A stretch of DNA of 64,000 nucleotides from contig NZ_CP095554.1 of NCBI RefSeq assembly GCF_023078375.1, forward strand, positions 2,752,001-2,816,000, in the 5' to 3' direction. Below, one piece after another: positions 39,780 through 54,058 of the stretch (position 1 is the stretch's first letter; every line of letters starts with the position of its first letter). Position numbers and translations under genes: made by a program. This stretch comes from Roseomonas gilardii subsp. gilardii. Its GTDB lineage: Bacteria > Pseudomonadota > Alphaproteobacteria > Acetobacterales > Acetobacteraceae. The notes below the pieces were generated by a model that did not search any database, was not told the origin of the DNA, and was given only the letters and a program-made list of their open reading frames with translations.

Positions 39780-40157
39780 ATGACCACCGTCCTGCTCGTC
39801 CTGCACTTCTTCGTCGCCCTCGCGCTGATCGGCGTGGTGCTGCTCCAGCGCAGCGAGGGTGGCGGCCTCGGCATCGGCTCCTCCCAGGGGATGGGCGCCT
39901 TCATGACCGGGCGCGGCACCGCCAACCTGCTGACCCGCTCCACCGCGGTCCTGGCCACGCTCTTCATGGTGCTGGCCATGGCGCTGGCGCTGATGAACCG
40001 TGGCGCCAGCCAGAGCGGCGGCAGCTCGATCCTGAACAACCCGCCCCCGGCCGCCGGCGCGCCCGCCGCACCCCCCGTGGCCCCGGCGCCGGGCGCGCCC
40101 CCGGCCCTCCCGGCCCTGCCGGCGAATCCGTCCGGCCCCACCGTGCCGAACAACTGA
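39780..40157 (+). CDS. secG: Preprotein translocase subunit SecG
   Basis: Small inner-membrane part of the SecYEG protein export channel. Two helices are present: TTVLLVLHFFVALALIGVVLLQ and VLATLFMVLAMALALM. Between them is the conserved loop LLQRSEGGGLGIGSSQG and FMTGRGTANLLTR. The C-terminal third is Pro/Ala-rich and variable, as usual. It has 125 residues and sits between tpiA and pyrG, a common alphaproteobacterial arrangement. Confidence 0.95.
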   Translation: MTTVLLVLHFFVALALIGVVLLQRSEGGGLGIGSSQGMGAFMTGRGTANLLTRSTAVLATLFMVLAMALALMNRGASQSGGSSILNNPPPAAGAPAAPPVAPAPGAPPALPALPANPSGPTVPNN

Positions 40158-40175
40158 GCGGCCCCTGCATCGATC

Positions 40176-40204
40176 CCCGCGCGGTTCAACACCCGCGCGG
40201 GTTT
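40176..40204 (+). terminator. Terminator-like hairpin after secG
   Basis: Bases 40176-40184 pair with 40193-40201 over 9 GC-only base pairs around an 8-base loop, followed by TTT. It lies 18 bp after the secG stop and before the pyrG promoter region. Confidence 0.65.
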
Positions 40205-40267
40205 GATCCACGCATGGCCCTCCCGCGTGCCATGCGTGTAGCCGGCCGCCCCCGAAAAGGGTTATGA

Positions 40268-42741
<2,474 letters not shown>

Positions 42742-42745
42742 CCTC

Positions 42746-43369
42746 CTACTCCTGGAGCTGGAATTCCCCTTCCAGCTCCAGCGACACCTCGTCCCCCACG
42801 GCGGGCAGATAGCCGGTCATGCCGAATTCCGAGCGCCGGATCGCCGCCTTGCCGTCGAAGCCGAGCGTGTAGCGCCCGCTCACCGGATGCACCCCGGCGG
42901 CGTTGAAGGTGACGCGCAGCGTCACCGGCCTCGTCACGCCCCGCAGGGTCAGCCGCCCATGCACCCGGGCGCCGCGGTCCCCCGTCCGCTCCACCTTCTC
43001 CGCCACGAAGCGCGCTTGCGGGAAGCGGGCGAGGTCGAAGAAATCCGGCGTCCGCAGGTGCCGATCGAGATCCGCGTCATGGGTCCGCAGCCCATCGACC
43101 GGCACCGTCACCTCCAGCGAGGTGCCGGCGATGTTCGCCGGGTCGAGCACGAGCAGCGCCTCGATCCCGGTGATCTGTCCGCGATAGATCGACAGGCCGA
43201 AATGGTTCACCGCCCAGGTGATGCGGCCATGCGCGGAATCGAGGCGATAACGCCCCGCGCGGATCGCCATCGGGTCGCGGTTCATGGCGGGGGCGCCCTG
43301 CGGCAGGGCAGGGAGGGCAGGGAGCAGAAGGAGCGGCAGCAGGAAGCCGCCCAGGGCGCGTCGCCTCAT
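42746..43369 (-). CDS. YceI-family periplasmic lipid-binding protein
   Basis: Small periplasmic lipocalin-like protein of the YceI family, which binds isoprenoid or other lipids. The signal peptide is ALGGFLLPLLLLPALPALPQGAPA (cut near residue 28). The YceI pattern is clear: YRLDSAHGRITWAVNHFGLS, the VPVDGLRTHDADLDRHLRTPDFFD segment and the FGMTGYLPAVGDEVSLELEGEF end. ATG 43369 gives 207 residues; an upstream frame has no signal peptide. It stands alone on the minus strand inside the core block. Confidence 0.93.
   Translation of the reverse strand: MRRRALGGFLLPLLLLPALPALPQGAPAMNRDPMAIRAGRYRLDSAHGRITWAVNHFGLSIYRGQITGIEALLVLDPANIAGTSLEVTVPVDGLRTHDADLDRHLRTPDFFDLARFPQARFVAEKVERTGDRGARVHGRLTLRGVTRPVTLRVTFNAAGVHPVSGRYTLGFDGKAAIRRSEFGMTGYLPAVGDEVSLELEGEFQLQE
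42752..42781. terminator. Perfect hairpin between convergent kdsA and yceI
   Basis: A perfect 12-bp stem (42752-42763 with 42770-42781) with a TTCCCC loop starts 10 bp after the kdsA stop. It lies inside the last codons of yceI. It can end kdsA transcription and shape the yceI 3' end, although it is also coding sequence for the yceI C-terminus. Confidence 0.65.
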
Positions 43370-43371
43370 AG

Positions 43372-44874
<1,503 letters not shown>

Positions 44875-44881
44875 GCACGAA

Positions 44882-44909
44882 GCGGGGCGCTCCTCCGGGA
44901 GCGCCCCGC
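44882..44909 (+). terminator. Perfect hairpin after eno
   Basis: A perfect 12-bp GC-rich stem (44882-44893 with 44898-44909) and a 4-base loop begin 8 bp after the eno stop. There is no T tract after it. It probably ends or protects the eno transcript. Confidence 0.65.
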
Positions 44910-45107
44910 ACCGCTTCCCGCGAAGCGGCCGGCGGGGGCCAGGGGCCGTCCCGTCCTGCGCCCCACGAAAAGTGACAGGCGGGGCGGCCGGGACACAGTG
45001 GAACCGCGAAACCAATCCTTATGCCTTGAATCCCTTGCACGTTCGCATGTGCGAGTGTCTTCTCTCGCCTATTGAGGGGTTTTCATCGCTCGGGGGGGCG
45101 ATCAACC

Positions 45108-45431
45108 ATGCTGAAGTCGATCAAGAGACGCCTGCAGGGGGCTGTGCTGCCGGCGATCTTCCTGGCCATCTGCGCCTATTTCGCCCATCACGCGATCAGC
45201 GGCTCGCGCGGCACCGAGGCCCGGACCGTCCGCATGGCCCAGATCGAGGACGCGAAGGCCGAGTTGCGCCTGGCCGAGGCCGAGCGGGATGCGATGGAGC
45301 GCCGCGTCGCCGGGCTGCGGGCGGAGCACCTGGACCGCGACATGCTCGACGAGCGTGCCCGCGCCCTGCTGAACGTTGTCGGCAAGGACGAGATCGTGAT
45401 CCCCTACGGGCCCAACGAGCGCCTGTTCTGA
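45108..45431 (+). CDS. ftsB: Septum formation initiator / FtsB-like division protein
   Basis: Small bitopic division protein of the FtsB/DivIC family. After a short charged N-terminus there is one membrane helix (VLPAIFLAICAYFAHHAI, about residues 14-31). A coiled coil follows (about residues 45-80), with the family ending HLDRDMLDERARALLNVV and IVIPYG. It has 107 residues. Its place between eno and pdhA is conserved across alphaproteobacteria, which supports the call. ATG 45108 is the first with the full helix. Confidence 0.88.
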   Translation: MLKSIKRRLQGAVLPAIFLAICAYFAHHAISGSRGTEARTVRMAQIEDAKAELRLAEAERDAMERRVAGLRAEHLDRDMLDERARALLNVVGKDEIVIPYGPNERLF

Positions 45432-45771
45432 ACCATCCGCCACCCGGCTCCGCCGTGGTTTTCCTGGCCGTGGCGGAATGCCCAAAGGGGTTGTTGTGCG
45501 GCGCACAAGATTCGCTGCGGCCTGATTCAAGTCCTCATGCCTGTCATCTAGAAGTTTAAATGTATAGATGGCCCTACCCGCCATTCTTGACTGAACAATT
45601 ACGGGTAGAGAGACGAAAAATCTCCTGTTGCAACGCAGCATCAACTACTTACGACCTCTCCGGCTGCTTGGGTGCGCTTGCAGGCGCGCCGTCTCCCGCG
45701 TATCTGCCGAGTAAAGCTATCGCCGCGAATACCGGCAGATAGCCTATCAGGACAGCAGCGAGAGGGCCCCC
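45432..45771 (+). promoter_or_regulatory. Long leader/promoter region of the pdh operon
   Basis: This 340-bp gap has no convincing gene. Its middle (45540-45660) is clearly AT-richer than the surroundings, which fits a promoter. It contains inverted repeats: CTACCCG/CGGGTAG (45574-45580 and 45602-45608) around a TTGACT, and a 9-bp pair TATCTGCCG/CGGCAGATA close to pdhA. A GAGAGGG ribosome site precedes ATG 45772. No known riboswitch was recognised. Confidence 0.6.
45701..45741 (+). repeat. Inverted repeat in the pdhA leader
   Basis: TATCTGCCG (45701-45709) and CGGCAGATA (45733-45741) are perfect 9-bp arms with a 23-base spacer. They end 30 bp before the pdhA start codon. The repeat may form an RNA stem in the leader or be a regulator site. 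Confidence 0.65.
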
Positions 45772-46794
45772 ATGATCCAGGGCGTCGAACCGACCTCCAA
45801 GCAGCGCCGCGGGAAGTCCAAGGATCCATCCGCCTTGCGTGAAGAGTTGTTGAAGGCCTATCGCGACATGGTGCTGATCCGGCGTTTCGAGGAGCGCGCG
45901 GGCCAGCTCTACGGCATGGGCCTGATCGGCGGCTTCTGCCACCTCTATATCGGCCAGGAGGCCGTGGTGGTGGGCATGCAGATGTGCCTGAAGCCGGGCG
46001 ACCAGGTGATCACCTCCTATCGCGACCACGGCCACATGCTCGCCACGGGCATGGAGGCGCGCGGCGTGATGGCGGAGCTGACCGGCCGCGCCACGGGCTA
46101 TTCCAAGGGCAAGGGCGGCTCGATGCACATGTTCAGCGTCGAGAAGGGCTTCTTCGGCGGCCACGGCATCGTGGGCGCGCAGGTCTCGCTCGGCGCCGGC
46201 CTCGCCTTCTCGAATTGGTATCGCCAGAACGACAATGTCAGCCTGACCTATTTCGGCGAGGGCGCGTCGAACCAGGGCCAGGTCTACGAGAGCTTCAACA
46301 TGGCCGCGCTGATGAAGCTGCCGGTCGTGTTCATCATCGAGAACAACAAGTACGGCATGGGCACGAGCGTCGAGCGTTCCTCGGCCTCGAAGAACCTGTC
46401 GCTGAACGGCGCGCCCTGGGGCATCCCCGGCGAGCAGGTGGACGGCATGGACGTGCTGGCGGTCAAGGAGGCCGGCGAGCGCGCCGTGGCCCATTGCCGC
46501 GAGGGCAAGGGCCCGTATTTGCTGGAGATGAAGACCTACCGCTATCGCGGCCACTCCATGTCCGACCCGGCCAAGTACCGCACCCGCGACGAGGTGCAGC
46601 AGATGCGCGAGACGCACGACGCCATCGAGATGGTCCGCAAGCGCCTGCAGGAGCTCGGCGTGGACGAGGCCGAGACGAAGAAGATCGACGACGAGGTGAA
46701 GGCCATCGTCACCGATGCCGCCGAGTTCGCGCAGACCTCGCCCGAACCCGACGAATCCGAACTCTGGACTGATGTTCTGGTGGAGAGCCGCTGA
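45772..46794 (+). CDS. pdhA: Pyruvate dehydrogenase E1 component, alpha subunit
   Basis: Thiamine-dependent decarboxylase half of pyruvate dehydrogenase E1. The thiamine diphosphate motif is [18 protein letters not shown] to IIENN (about residues 163-192). The phosphorylation-loop region [19 protein letters not shown] is also clear. It has 340 residues, typical of the two-subunit alphaproteobacterial E1. pdhB follows 1 bp after the stop. Confidence 0.97.
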   Translation: MIQGVEPTSKQRRGKSKDPSALREELLKAYRDMVLIRRFEERAGQLYGMGLIGGFCHLYIGQEAVVVGMQMCLKPGDQVITSYRDHGHMLATGMEARGVMAELTGRATGYSKGKGGSMHMFSVEKGFFGGHGIVGAQVSLGAGLAFSNWYRQNDNVSLTYFGEGASNQGQVYESFNMAALMKLPVVFIIENNKYGMGTSVERSSASKNLSLNGAPWGIPGEQVDGMDVLAVKEAGERAVAHCREGKGPYLLEMKTYRYRGHSMSDPAKYRTRDEVQQMRETHDAIEMVRKRLQELGVDEAETKKIDDEVKAIVTDAAEFAQTSPEPDESELWTDVLVESR

Positions 46795-46795
46795 G

Positions 46796-48208
46796 ATGGG
46801 TGCCACCCTCCTGATGCCCGCCCTGTCGCCCACGATGACCGAGGGCAAGCTTGCGCGCTGGCTGAAAAAGGAAGGCGACGAGGTCAGGTCCGGCGACATC
46901 ATCGCCGAGATCGAGACCGACAAGGCCACGATGGAATTCGAGGCCGTGGACGAAGGCAAGCTGACGAAGATCCTGGTGCCCGAAGGCACCGAGGGCGTCA
47001 GCGTGAATGCCCCGATCGCGGAACTGGATGGCGGCGGAGAGGGCGCGAAGCCTGCCGCCCCGGGCGCCGGCGGCAACCAGCCGACCGAGCCCGCCCCCCC
47101 GGCCGCCGCGCACACCGATGTGGCGAAGCAGGCCGAGGACCACAAGCAGGTGGCCGAGAAGGGCGCGGCCGAGCGCCCCGAGGCCGCGGCCAAGCCGGTG
47201 GCGCCGGAGAAGGACTGGGGCCCGACCAAGCCGATCACCGTGCGCGAGGCCCTGCGCGACGCCATGGCGCTGGAGATGCGGGCCGATGACCGCGTCTACC
47301 TGATGGGCGAGGAGGTCGCGCAGTACCAGGGCGCCTACAAGATCTCCCAGGGCCTGCTGGACGAGTTCGGCCCACGCCGCGTGATCGACACGCCGATCAC
47401 CGAGCACGGCTTCACCGGCATCGCGGTGGGTTCGGCCATGAACGGTCTGAAGCCGATCCTGGAGTTCATGACCTTCAACTTCGCCATGCAGGCGATCGAC
47501 CAGATCATCAACTCCGCCGCCAAGACCCGCTACATGTCGGGCGGCCAGATCACCTGCCCGATCGTCTTCCGTGGCCCGAACGGCGCCGCCGCCCGCGTGG
47601 CCGCGCAGCACAGCCAGGACTACGCCGCCTGGTATGCGAGCGTGCCCGGCCTGATCGTGATGGCGCCCTGGTCGGCGGCGGATGCCAAGGGCCTGCTGCG
47701 CGCCGCGATCCGCGACCCGAACCCGGTGATCTTCCTCGAGAACGAGATCCTCTACGGCCAGACCTTCGAGTGCCCGACCGCCGATGATTTCGTCCTGCCG
47801 ATCGGCAAGGCGAAGATCGAGCGCGAGGGCAAGGACGTCACCATCGTCGCCTATTCGATCGAGGTCGGCCTCGCGATGCAGGCGGCGGAGCAACTGGCGG
47901 GCGAGGGGATCGAGGCGGAGGTCATCAACCTGCGCACGCTGCGCCCGCTCGACACCGAGACCATCGTCAACTCGGTGAAGAAGACCAACCGCCTCGTCAT
48001 CGTGCAGGAAGGCTGGCCCTATGCCGGCATCGGTGCCGAGGTGGCGATGCGGGTGATGGAGGAGGCCTTCGACTACCTCGACGCGCCGCCGGCCCGGGTC
48101 TGCGCCGCCGATGTGCCGCTGCCCTATGCCGCGAACCTGGAGAAGCTGGCCCTGCCGCATCTCTCCCAGGTGGTGGACGCGGTGAAATCCGTGACCTACC
48201 GCAAGTAA
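46796..48208 (+). CDS. pdhB: Pyruvate dehydrogenase E1 component, beta subunit with lipoyl domain
   Basis: Second half of E1. The N-terminal 80 residues form a lipoyl domain with the lipoylation Lys in [13 protein letters not shown] (about residue 42), then a flexible Ala/Pro linker. The transketolase-like catalytic part begins near residue 140 ([15 protein letters not shown]). An N-terminal lipoyl domain on E1 beta is a known alphaproteobacterial trait. It has 470 residues. ATG 46796 restores the full lipoyl domain and lies next to the pdhA stop. Confidence 0.97.
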   Translation: MGATLLMPALSPTMTEGKLARWLKKEGDEVRSGDIIAEIETDKATMEFEAVDEGKLTKILVPEGTEGVSVNAPIAELDGGGEGAKPAAPGAGGNQPTEPAPPAAAHTDVAKQAEDHKQVAEKGAAERPEAAAKPVAPEKDWGPTKPITVREALRDAMALEMRADDRVYLMGEEVAQYQGAYKISQGLLDEFGPRRVIDTPITEHGFTGIAVGSAMNGLKPILEFMTFNFAMQAIDQIINSAAKTRYMSGGQITCPIVFRGPNGAAARVAAQHSQDYAAWYASVPGLIVMAPWSAADAKGLLRAAIRDPNPVIFLENEILYGQTFECPTADDFVLPIGKAKIEREGKDVTIVAYSIEVGLAMQAAEQLAGEGIEAEVINLRTLRPLDTETIVNSVKKTNRLVIVQEGWPYAGIGAEVAMRVMEEAFDYLDAPPARVCAADVPLPYAANLEKLALPHLSQVVDAVKSVTYRK

Positions 48209-48221
48209 GGGGCGCATCCGC

Positions 48222-49601
48222 ATGGCCACCAACATCCTGATGCCCGCCCTGTCCCCGACCATGACGGAAGGGACGCTGGCGCGCTGGCTCAAGAAGGAAG
48301 GCGACACGGTCAAGTCCGGCGACATCCTCGCCGAGATCGAGACCGACAAGGCCACGATGGAGTTCGAGGCCGTCGATGAGGGCGTGCTGGGCAAGATCCT
48401 GGTGCCCGAGGGTTCCGAGGGCGTGAAGGTCAACGCGCCCATCGGCATTCTGGTCGAGGAAGGCGAGGCGGTGCCCTCAGGCGCCCCGGCCACCCACGGG
48501 GCCGCCAATGGAAAGGGCGGGGAGGGCAACACCTCCCCCTCCGGCAGCCCGGCGCTGGAAGCGGTCAAGGATGCCGGCGGCAAGGTGGCTGGTGCCGCCG
48601 GGCAGCCGGTGCCCGCGCCGCAGCCCAAGGGCCATGCCGCGCCGGCCGCCTCCTCGGGCAGCGGTTCCAATGGCCGCGTCTTCGCCTCGCCGCTCGCCCG
48701 CCGCATGGCGGAGCAGGCGGGGATCGACCTGGACGCCGTGAAGGGCTCCGGCCCCAACGGACGGATCGTGAAGGCGGATATCGAGGCGGCCCAGAAGGGT
48801 GGCGGTGCCGCGAAGCCGGCCGCGGCCCAGCCCGCCGCTGCCCCGGCCGCCGCGCCGCAGGCCGAGGCACCGAAGCCCGCGCCCAAGCCCCCGGCGATCA
48901 CCGCCCCGCACAAGGCGATCCCGAACAGCACGATGCGCAAGGTCATCGCGCGCCGCCTGTCGGAATCGAAGCAGACCGTCCCGCATTTCTACGTCTCGAT
49001 GGACATCCAGCTCGATGCGCTGCTGAAGCTGCGCGCCGACCTGAATGCCCGCGCGCCGAAGGATGGGCCGGGCGCCTTCAAGCTCTCGGTCAACGACCTG
49101 GTGATCAAGGCCGCGGCGGCGACGCTGCGGAAGTTCCCCAACGTCAACGCGACCTGGACCGACGAGGCGATCCTCCAGTACGACGACGTGGACATCTCGG
49201 TGGCCGTGTCGATCCCGGAGGGGCTGATCACGCCGATCGTGCGCAAGGCCGACCAGAAGGGCCTCGCCACCATCTCCAACGAGATGAAGGACCTCGCCGC
49301 CCGCGCCAAGTCGGGCAAGCTGAAGCCCGAGGAGTTCCAGGGCGGCGGCTTCTCCATCTCGAACATGGGCATGTTCGGGGTGAAGGACTTCGCGGCCATC
49401 ATCAACCCGCCGCAGGCCGGCATCCTGGCGGTCTCCGCCGGGGAGCAGCGCCCGGTGGTGAAGGACGGCGCCCTGGCGGTCGCCACGGTCATGACCTGCA
49501 CGCTCTCCGTCGATCACCGCGTGGTCGACGGCGCGCTGGCGGCGGAGTGGCTGGCCTCCTTCAAGAAGACGGTCGAGGACCCGCTGAGCCTGATGCTGTG
49601 A
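48222..49601 (+). CDS. pdhC: Dihydrolipoamide acetyltransferase (E2 of pyruvate dehydrogenase)
   Basis: Core of the pyruvate dehydrogenase complex; moves the acetyl group from lipoate to CoA. One lipoyl domain (about residues 1-78, Lys in [13 protein letters not shown]), a linker, the E3/E1-binding domain ([20 protein letters not shown], about residues 147-185) and the catalytic domain (about 230-459). The active His is in [10 protein letters not shown] near the end. It has 459 residues. Its lipoyl domain is nearly the same as that of PdhB, which suggests a duplication. The GNAT gene overlaps its stop by 4 bp. Confidence 0.97.
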   Translation: MATNILMPALSPTMTEGTLARWLKKEGDTVKSGDILAEIETDKATMEFEAVDEGVLGKILVPEGSEGVKVNAPIGILVEEGEAVPSGAPATHGAANGKGGEGNTSPSGSPALEAVKDAGGKVAGAAGQPVPAPQPKGHAAPAASSGSGSNGRVFASPLARRMAEQAGIDLDAVKGSGPNGRIVKADIEAAQKGGGAAKPAAAQPAAAPAAAPQAEAPKPAPKPPAITAPHKAIPNSTMRKVIARRLSESKQTVPHFYVSMDIQLDALLKLRADLNARAPKDGPGAFKLSVNDLVIKAAAATLRKFPNVNATWTDEAILQYDDVDISVAVSIPEGLITPIVRKADQKGLATISNEMKDLAARAKSGKLKPEEFQGGGFSISNMGMFGVKDFAAIINPPQAGILAVSAGEQRPVVKDGALAVATVMTCTLSVDHRVVDGALAAEWLASFKKTVEDPLSLML

Positions 49602-50086
49602 CCCTCCTGCTGCGGGATGCCATCCCGGCCGATATCCCTGTGCTGCTGCGCCTCACCCGGGCGCTGGCGGAACATGAAGGGCGGCCGGAGCTGGTGACCG
49701 CGACGGAGGACGACCTGCGGCGTGCCTTCTTCGGCACGCCGCCCGCACCGGCACCCGTGGCCTGGGCGCTGGTGGCGGAACGGGACGGCCTTCCGGTCGG
49801 CTTCGCCGCCTGGAGTTTCCCCTTCCGCATGTACCGGGGCCGCACCGCGATGCAGGCCACCACCGTCTTCGTGGAGGCCGCGGCACGCGGGCAGGGGGTC
49901 GGCCGGGCCATCTTCGCCGATCTGGCGCGCCGCGCCCTGGCGGCGGGCTGCGAGAGGCTGGACTGGGGCGTGAAGGACGACAACGTGACGGCCATCGCCT
50001 TCTACGAAAGGCTCGGCGCCCAGGTGGTCACGGGCAGCCGGCGCCTGTTCCTCGACGGTGCGGGCCTGCGGAACCTCCTGGCCTGA
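49598..50086 (+). CDS. GNAT-family N-acetyltransferase
   Basis: Acetyltransferase of the GNAT fold, using acetyl-CoA to modify an unknown amine. The acetyl-CoA loop is [15 protein letters not shown] (about residues 94-108), with the C-terminal [15 protein letters not shown] segment typical of the fold. The start is GTG 49598, overlapping the pdhC stop as GTGA, and gives 162 residues. It is embedded in the pdh operon between E2 and the membrane glycosyltransferase gene. A related GNAT gene in this position is known in some alphaproteobacteria, but its target is unclear. Confidence 0.88.
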   Translation: MTLLLRDAIPADIPVLLRLTRALAEHEGRPELVTATEDDLRRAFFGTPPAPAPVAWALVAERDGLPVGFAAWSFPFRMYRGRTAMQATTVFVEAAARGQGVGRAIFADLARRALAAGCERLDWGVKDDNVTAIAFYERLGAQVVTGSRRLFLDGAGLRNLLA

Positions 50087-50091
50087 CCGTC

Positions 50092-51524
50092 ATGACGCCC
50101 CCTCCCGATCCCCGCCGGTCGCCGCTCCACACACCTCTCTTCCAGGCCTGGGCCGCCTTCGCCCTGTGCTTCGCGGTGCTGCTGGCACTGGGCTGGGCGG
50201 CGCCGCGGCGTTCGCTGGATGTCTTCGACCAGCGCTTCTACGCCATGACGGCCTGGGACCTGGTGCATCACGGCGTCTATTCCGACGGCTTCTTCGACAA
50301 GGTGGACAGCAGCCGAGAGGTGCCGCCGCCCGGCATGTTCCTCGGCCCCGGCTATCCGCTGCTCCTCGCGGGCATGATGGAGCTCGACCCGAAGCTGCGG
50401 GAAAACGCGGCCTGCCTCGTCCGCCACTGGTCCAGCGGCGATGTGGCGCGGGCCTGCCCACCCTATCGCGGCATCACCCTGCCGGTGCAGATGGCGCTCT
50501 GTGCCGGGTCGCTGGCCTTCCTCTTCGCCGCCGCGCGGCGGCTGTCCGGCGGCACGGCCATCGCGGCCCTCGCCACCGCCATCGGCCTGGGCACGCTGGC
50601 GAGCTACGCCAAGCTCCTCACCCTGGCCATGACCGAGAGCCTGGGCCTCTTCCTCTTCGCCGGGGCGGCGCTGCTTTTCCTTCGGCTGTTCCAGGACCGT
50701 GGTCCGGCCCGCCTCCTGCCCCTGCTGGCGGGCCTGGCCCTCGGCCTGCTGGTGCTGACGCGGCCCAGCCATGTGGTGCTGGTCCCCGTGGCGCTGCTGG
50801 CGATCGCCGTCTTCGCCTGGCGCGGACGGCTGCCCTGGTCGGCGCTACCGCTCGGGTTTCTCGGCGTGGCGCTGGCCCTGCTGCCCTGGATGATCCGCAA
50901 CGAGCTCGTGCTCGGCCGCTTCGCCCTGAGCGCCGGCTACGGCCCGGCGGTGCTGGTGGAGCGCCTGTCCTATGACGACATGACGCCGCGCCAGCTCCTG
51001 GCCTCCTTCTTCTACTGGCTGCCGGATTTCGGCGACAACCTCGCCGCCGCGCTGTTCGGCCAGGACACGGTCTGGCAGCTCGACTGGGACCGGCCCGGCA
51101 GCTTCTACGACCTCGGCCAACAGCATCGCGAGGCCGCCCTGGCCCTGCCCGGCGGCATCGACGCGCATCTCGCCGAGATCGTGCGGGAGGGAATCCTGGT
51201 CCACCCGGTCTGGCACACGCTGACCACCCTGTCCCTGGCCTGGAGGGGCCTCTGGATCGGCCGCTACTGGGGGATCGGCATGGTCCTCCTGGCGCCCTTC
51301 GGCCTCGCTGCCGCGCGCCGGGCCGGGCGGCTCGGCCCCCTCCTGCTCTACGCGTCGCCCGCCTGGATCATGCTCCTCGTCCATGCCGGCGCCTCGGTGA
51401 ACCAGGAACGCTACAACCTCGCCCTGATGCTCGGCGGCGCCATCGCCGCGGCCTGGGAATCCTCTCACTCGCGGCCCGGCGGATACCGGGGCTGCGCCGC
51501 CTGCCGGGTCTGGCGGCGGGCTGA
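50092..51524 (+). CDS. GT-C fold membrane glycosyltransferase (PMT/ArnT-like), frame broken near the 3' end
   Basis: Polytopic membrane protein with 9-11 predicted helices. The first loop carries DQRFYAMTAWDLVHHGVYSD (about residues 45-64), the place where PMT/ArnT-like enzymes hold an acidic catalytic motif; the family call is tentative. It should transfer a sugar from a lipid carrier outside the inner membrane. Near 51454-51457 one G is missing: restoring it turns AAAWESSHSRPGG into AAAWGILSLAARRIPG and ends at TGA 51522-51524, for 477 residues. As written there is no stop, and the frame runs straight into lpd. It lies 5 bp after the GNAT gene. Confidence 0.7.
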
Positions 51525-51546
51525 TCACACGGAAGGACAAGAACCG

Positions 51547-52941
51547 ATGGCCGAGCAGTTCGACCTGGTGGTGGTGGGCGGTGGCCCCGGCGGCTATGTC
51601 GCGGCGATCCGCGCGTCGCAGCTGAAGATGAAGACCGCGCTGGTGGAGCGCGAGAACCTCGGCGGGATCTGCCTGAACTGGGGCTGCATCCCGACCAAGG
51701 CCCTGCTGCGCGCCAGCGAGATCAACCACCTCCTGCACACGCTGGATGCCTATGGCTTCGCCGCCGACAATGTCCGCTTCGACTTCCAGAAGGTGGTGAA
51801 GCGGTCCCGCGCGGTCGCCTCGCAGCTCTCGGGCGGCGTGAAGCACCTGCTGAAGAAGAACAAGGTCACGGTCTTCGACGGCCATGCCAGGCTGGCCGGG
51901 CCGGGCAGGCTCTCGGTCGCCAAGGACGGCAAGCCGGTCGCCGAGATCCAGGCGAAGCACATCGTGCTCGCCACCGGCGCCCGCGCCCGCGTCCTTCCCG
52001 GCATCGAGCCGGACGGCAAGCTGATCTGGTCCTACCGCGAGGCCCTGGTGCCGCAGGAAATGCCCAAGTCCCTGGTGGTGATCGGCTCCGGCGCCATCGG
52101 CTCGGAATTCGCCTCCTTCTACCTGAACATGGGCGCCAAGGTGACGCTGATCGAGGCGCTGGACCGCATCCTGCCGGTCGAGGATGCCGAGGTCAGCGCC
52201 TTCGTGCAGAAGGCCTTCCAGAAGCAGGGCATGACCGTCATGGCCGGCGCCAAGGTGCAGGGCGTGAAGAAAGGCGCCGACAGCGTCACGGTCACGGTGG
52301 AGGCCGGCGGCAAGATCCAGGAGATCACCGCCGACCGGCTGATCTCGGCGGTCGGCATCGTCGGCAATGTCGAGGATCTCGGCCTGGAAGGGACCAAGGT
52401 GAAGGTGGAGCGGACCCATGTGGTCACCACCGGTTTCGGCGAGACCGGGGAGCCCGGTGTCTACGCCATCGGCGACCTGACCGGCGCCCCCTGGCTGGCG
52501 CACAAGGCGAGCCACGAGGCCATCGCCTGCATCGAGGCCATCGCCGGCGGCCACCCTCACAAGATGGACACCAGCAACATCCCGGGCTGCACCTATTGCC
52601 GCCCGCAGGTCGCCTCGGTGGGGCTGACCGAGGCCAAGGCCAGGGAAGCCGGGCACGAGGTGCGCGTCGGGCGCTTCCCCTTCATCGGCAACGGCAAGGC
52701 GATCGCGCTGGGCGAGCCCGAGGGCTTCGTGAAGACCGTCTTCGACAGCAAGACCGGGGAGCTGCTGGGCGCCCATATGGTCGGCCCCGAGGTGACCGAG
52801 ATGATCCAGGGCTATGTCATCGCCAAGACCATGGAGACCACCGAGCAGGAGCTCATGGACACGGTCTTCCCCCACCCCACGGTCTCGGAAGCCATGCATG
52901 AGTCGGTGCTTGATGCCTATGGCCGCGTGATCCACATCTAG
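51547..52941 (+). CDS. lpdA: Dihydrolipoyl dehydrogenase (E3)
   Basis: FAD enzyme that reoxidises dihydrolipoamide in pyruvate dehydrogenase and related complexes, making NADH. The FAD loop is [12 protein letters not shown] (about residues 9-20), the redox disulfide is in [15 protein letters not shown] (about residues 40-54), and the active His is in [15 protein letters not shown] 51547 has a strong GGAAGGA ribosome site 9 bases upstream and gives 464 residues, the usual length, so it should be made as its own protein despite the open frame upstream. Confidence 0.97.
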   Translation: MAEQFDLVVVGGGPGGYVAAIRASQLKMKTALVERENLGGICLNWGCIPTKALLRASEINHLLHTLDAYGFAADNVRFDFQKVVKRSRAVASQLSGGVKHLLKKNKVTVFDGHARLAGPGRLSVAKDGKPVAEIQAKHIVLATGARARVLPGIEPDGKLIWSYREALVPQEMPKSLVVIGSGAIGSEFASFYLNMGAKVTLIEALDRILPVEDAEVSAFVQKAFQKQGMTVMAGAKVQGVKKGADSVTVTVEAGGKIQEITADRLISAVGIVGNVEDLGLEGTKVKVERTHVVTTGFGETGEPGVYAIGDLTGAPWLAHKASHEAIACIEAIAGGHPHKMDTSNIPGCTYCRPQVASVGLTEAKAREAGHEVRVGRFPFIGNGKAIALGEPEGFVKTVFDSKTGELLGAHMVGPEVTEMIQGYVIAKTMETTEQELMDTVFPHPTVSEAMHESVLDAYGRVIHI

Positions 52942-52948
52942 GGGCGTC

Positions 52949-54058
52949 ATGGCCAACCGTATCCTGGTGGATCACCGCGCCGGCGGCGTGGTGCAGCAGA
53001 ATGGCGAGGCGGCGGGTGCCGCCATCGCCCCCACCCCGAACGAGGAGGTGCGCGCCGCGCTGGCGGCGCGCAAACCCTCGCCTGTCGCCCCCTCCCTGGC
53101 GGCCCTGCGCCATCCGGAGAAGGCGCACCGGCCGGACAACCCGATCAAGCGGAAGCCGGAATGGATCAGGGTGAAGGCCCCGACCCATCCGGTCTATCAC
53201 GAGACGCGCGAACTGATGCGCGACAACAAGCTCGTGACGGTCTGCGAGGAAGCGGCCTGCCCGAATATCGGGGAATGCTGGTCCAAGCGCCACGCCACCA
53301 TGATGATCATGGGGGAGATCTGCACGCGGGCCTGCTCCTTCTGCAACATCACCACGGGGATGCCGAAGCATCTGGATGCGGACGAGCCGCGCCGGGTGGC
53401 GGATGCCGTGGCCAAGCTCGGCCTACAGCACGTCGTCATCACCTCGGTGGACCGCGACGACCTGCGGGACGGCGGCGCCCGGCACTTCGCCGAGACCATC
53501 GCCGCCATCCGCCGCGCGGCCCCGGACACCACCATCGAGATCCTGACGCCCGACTTCCTGCGCAAGAACGGGGCGCTGGAGGTGGTGGTGGAGGCCAAGC
53601 CGGACGTCTTCAACCACAATCTGGAGACGGTGCCGAAGCTCTATCCGAGTATCCGGCCCGGCGCCCGCTACTTCCACTCGCTCCGCCTGCTGGACCGGGT
53701 GAAGGAGCTGGACCCGATGGTCTTCACCAAGTCCGGCATCATGGTCGGGCTGGGCGAGACGCGGGTCGAGGTGCTGCAGGTCATGGACGACATGCGCTCA
53801 GCCGAGATCGACTTCCTGACCATCGGCCAGTACCTCCAGCCCACGGTCAAGCACGCCGCCGTGGACCGCTTCGTCGAGCCGGCGGAGTTCGAGGACTATG
53901 CCGCCATGGCCCGCTCGAAGGGCTTCCTGCTGGTCTCCGCGACGCCGCTGACCCGTTCTTCCTACCATGCCGACCGCGACTTCGCGGCGCTCCGGGCGGC
54001 CCGGGAGGCCAGGCTCGGGCTGCAACCGGCCGGGCAGGGGGCGCGTTCGGCCGTCTGA
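52949..54058 (+). CDS. lipA: Lipoyl synthase
   Basis: Radical-SAM enzyme that inserts two sulfurs into protein-bound octanoate, making lipoate for PdhB and PdhC. The auxiliary cluster cysteines are in [12 protein letters not shown] (about residues 98-109), the radical-SAM CxxxCxxC is CTRACSFC (about 126-133), and the essential C-terminal RSSY is present. It has 369 residues, with an N-terminal extension of some 60 residues that is variable. It is in the same operon as the complex it serves and overlaps the next gene by one base. Confidence 0.97.
   Translation: MANRILVDHRAGGVVQQNGEAAGAAIAPTPNEEVRAALAARKPSPVAPSLAALRHPEKAHRPDNPIKRKPEWIRVKAPTHPVYHETRELMRDNKLVTVCEEAACPNIGECWSKRHATMMIMGEICTRACSFCNITTGMPKHLDADEPRRVADAVAKLGLQHVVITSVDRDDLRDGGARHFAETIAAIRRAAPDTTIEILTPDFLRKNGALEVVVEAKPDVFNHNLETVPKLYPSIRPGARYFHSLRLLDRVKELDPMVFTKSGIMVGLGETRVEVLQVMDDMRSAEIDFLTIGQYLQPTVKHAAVDRFVEPAEFEDYAAMARSKGFLLVSATPLTRSSYHADRDFAALRAAREARLGLQPAGQGARSAV

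Noticed and set aside
45500-45560. A tRNA-like GATTCAAGTCC stretch
   Set aside because: The flanking bases cannot form a T stem, and no anticodon or acceptor arms could be found.
50092-52941. A single 949-residue fusion of a membrane glycosyltransferase with dihydrolipoyl dehydrogenase
   Set aside because: The lpd part has its own strong ribosome site and start, and a one-base repair restores a natural C-terminus and stop for the membrane protein.
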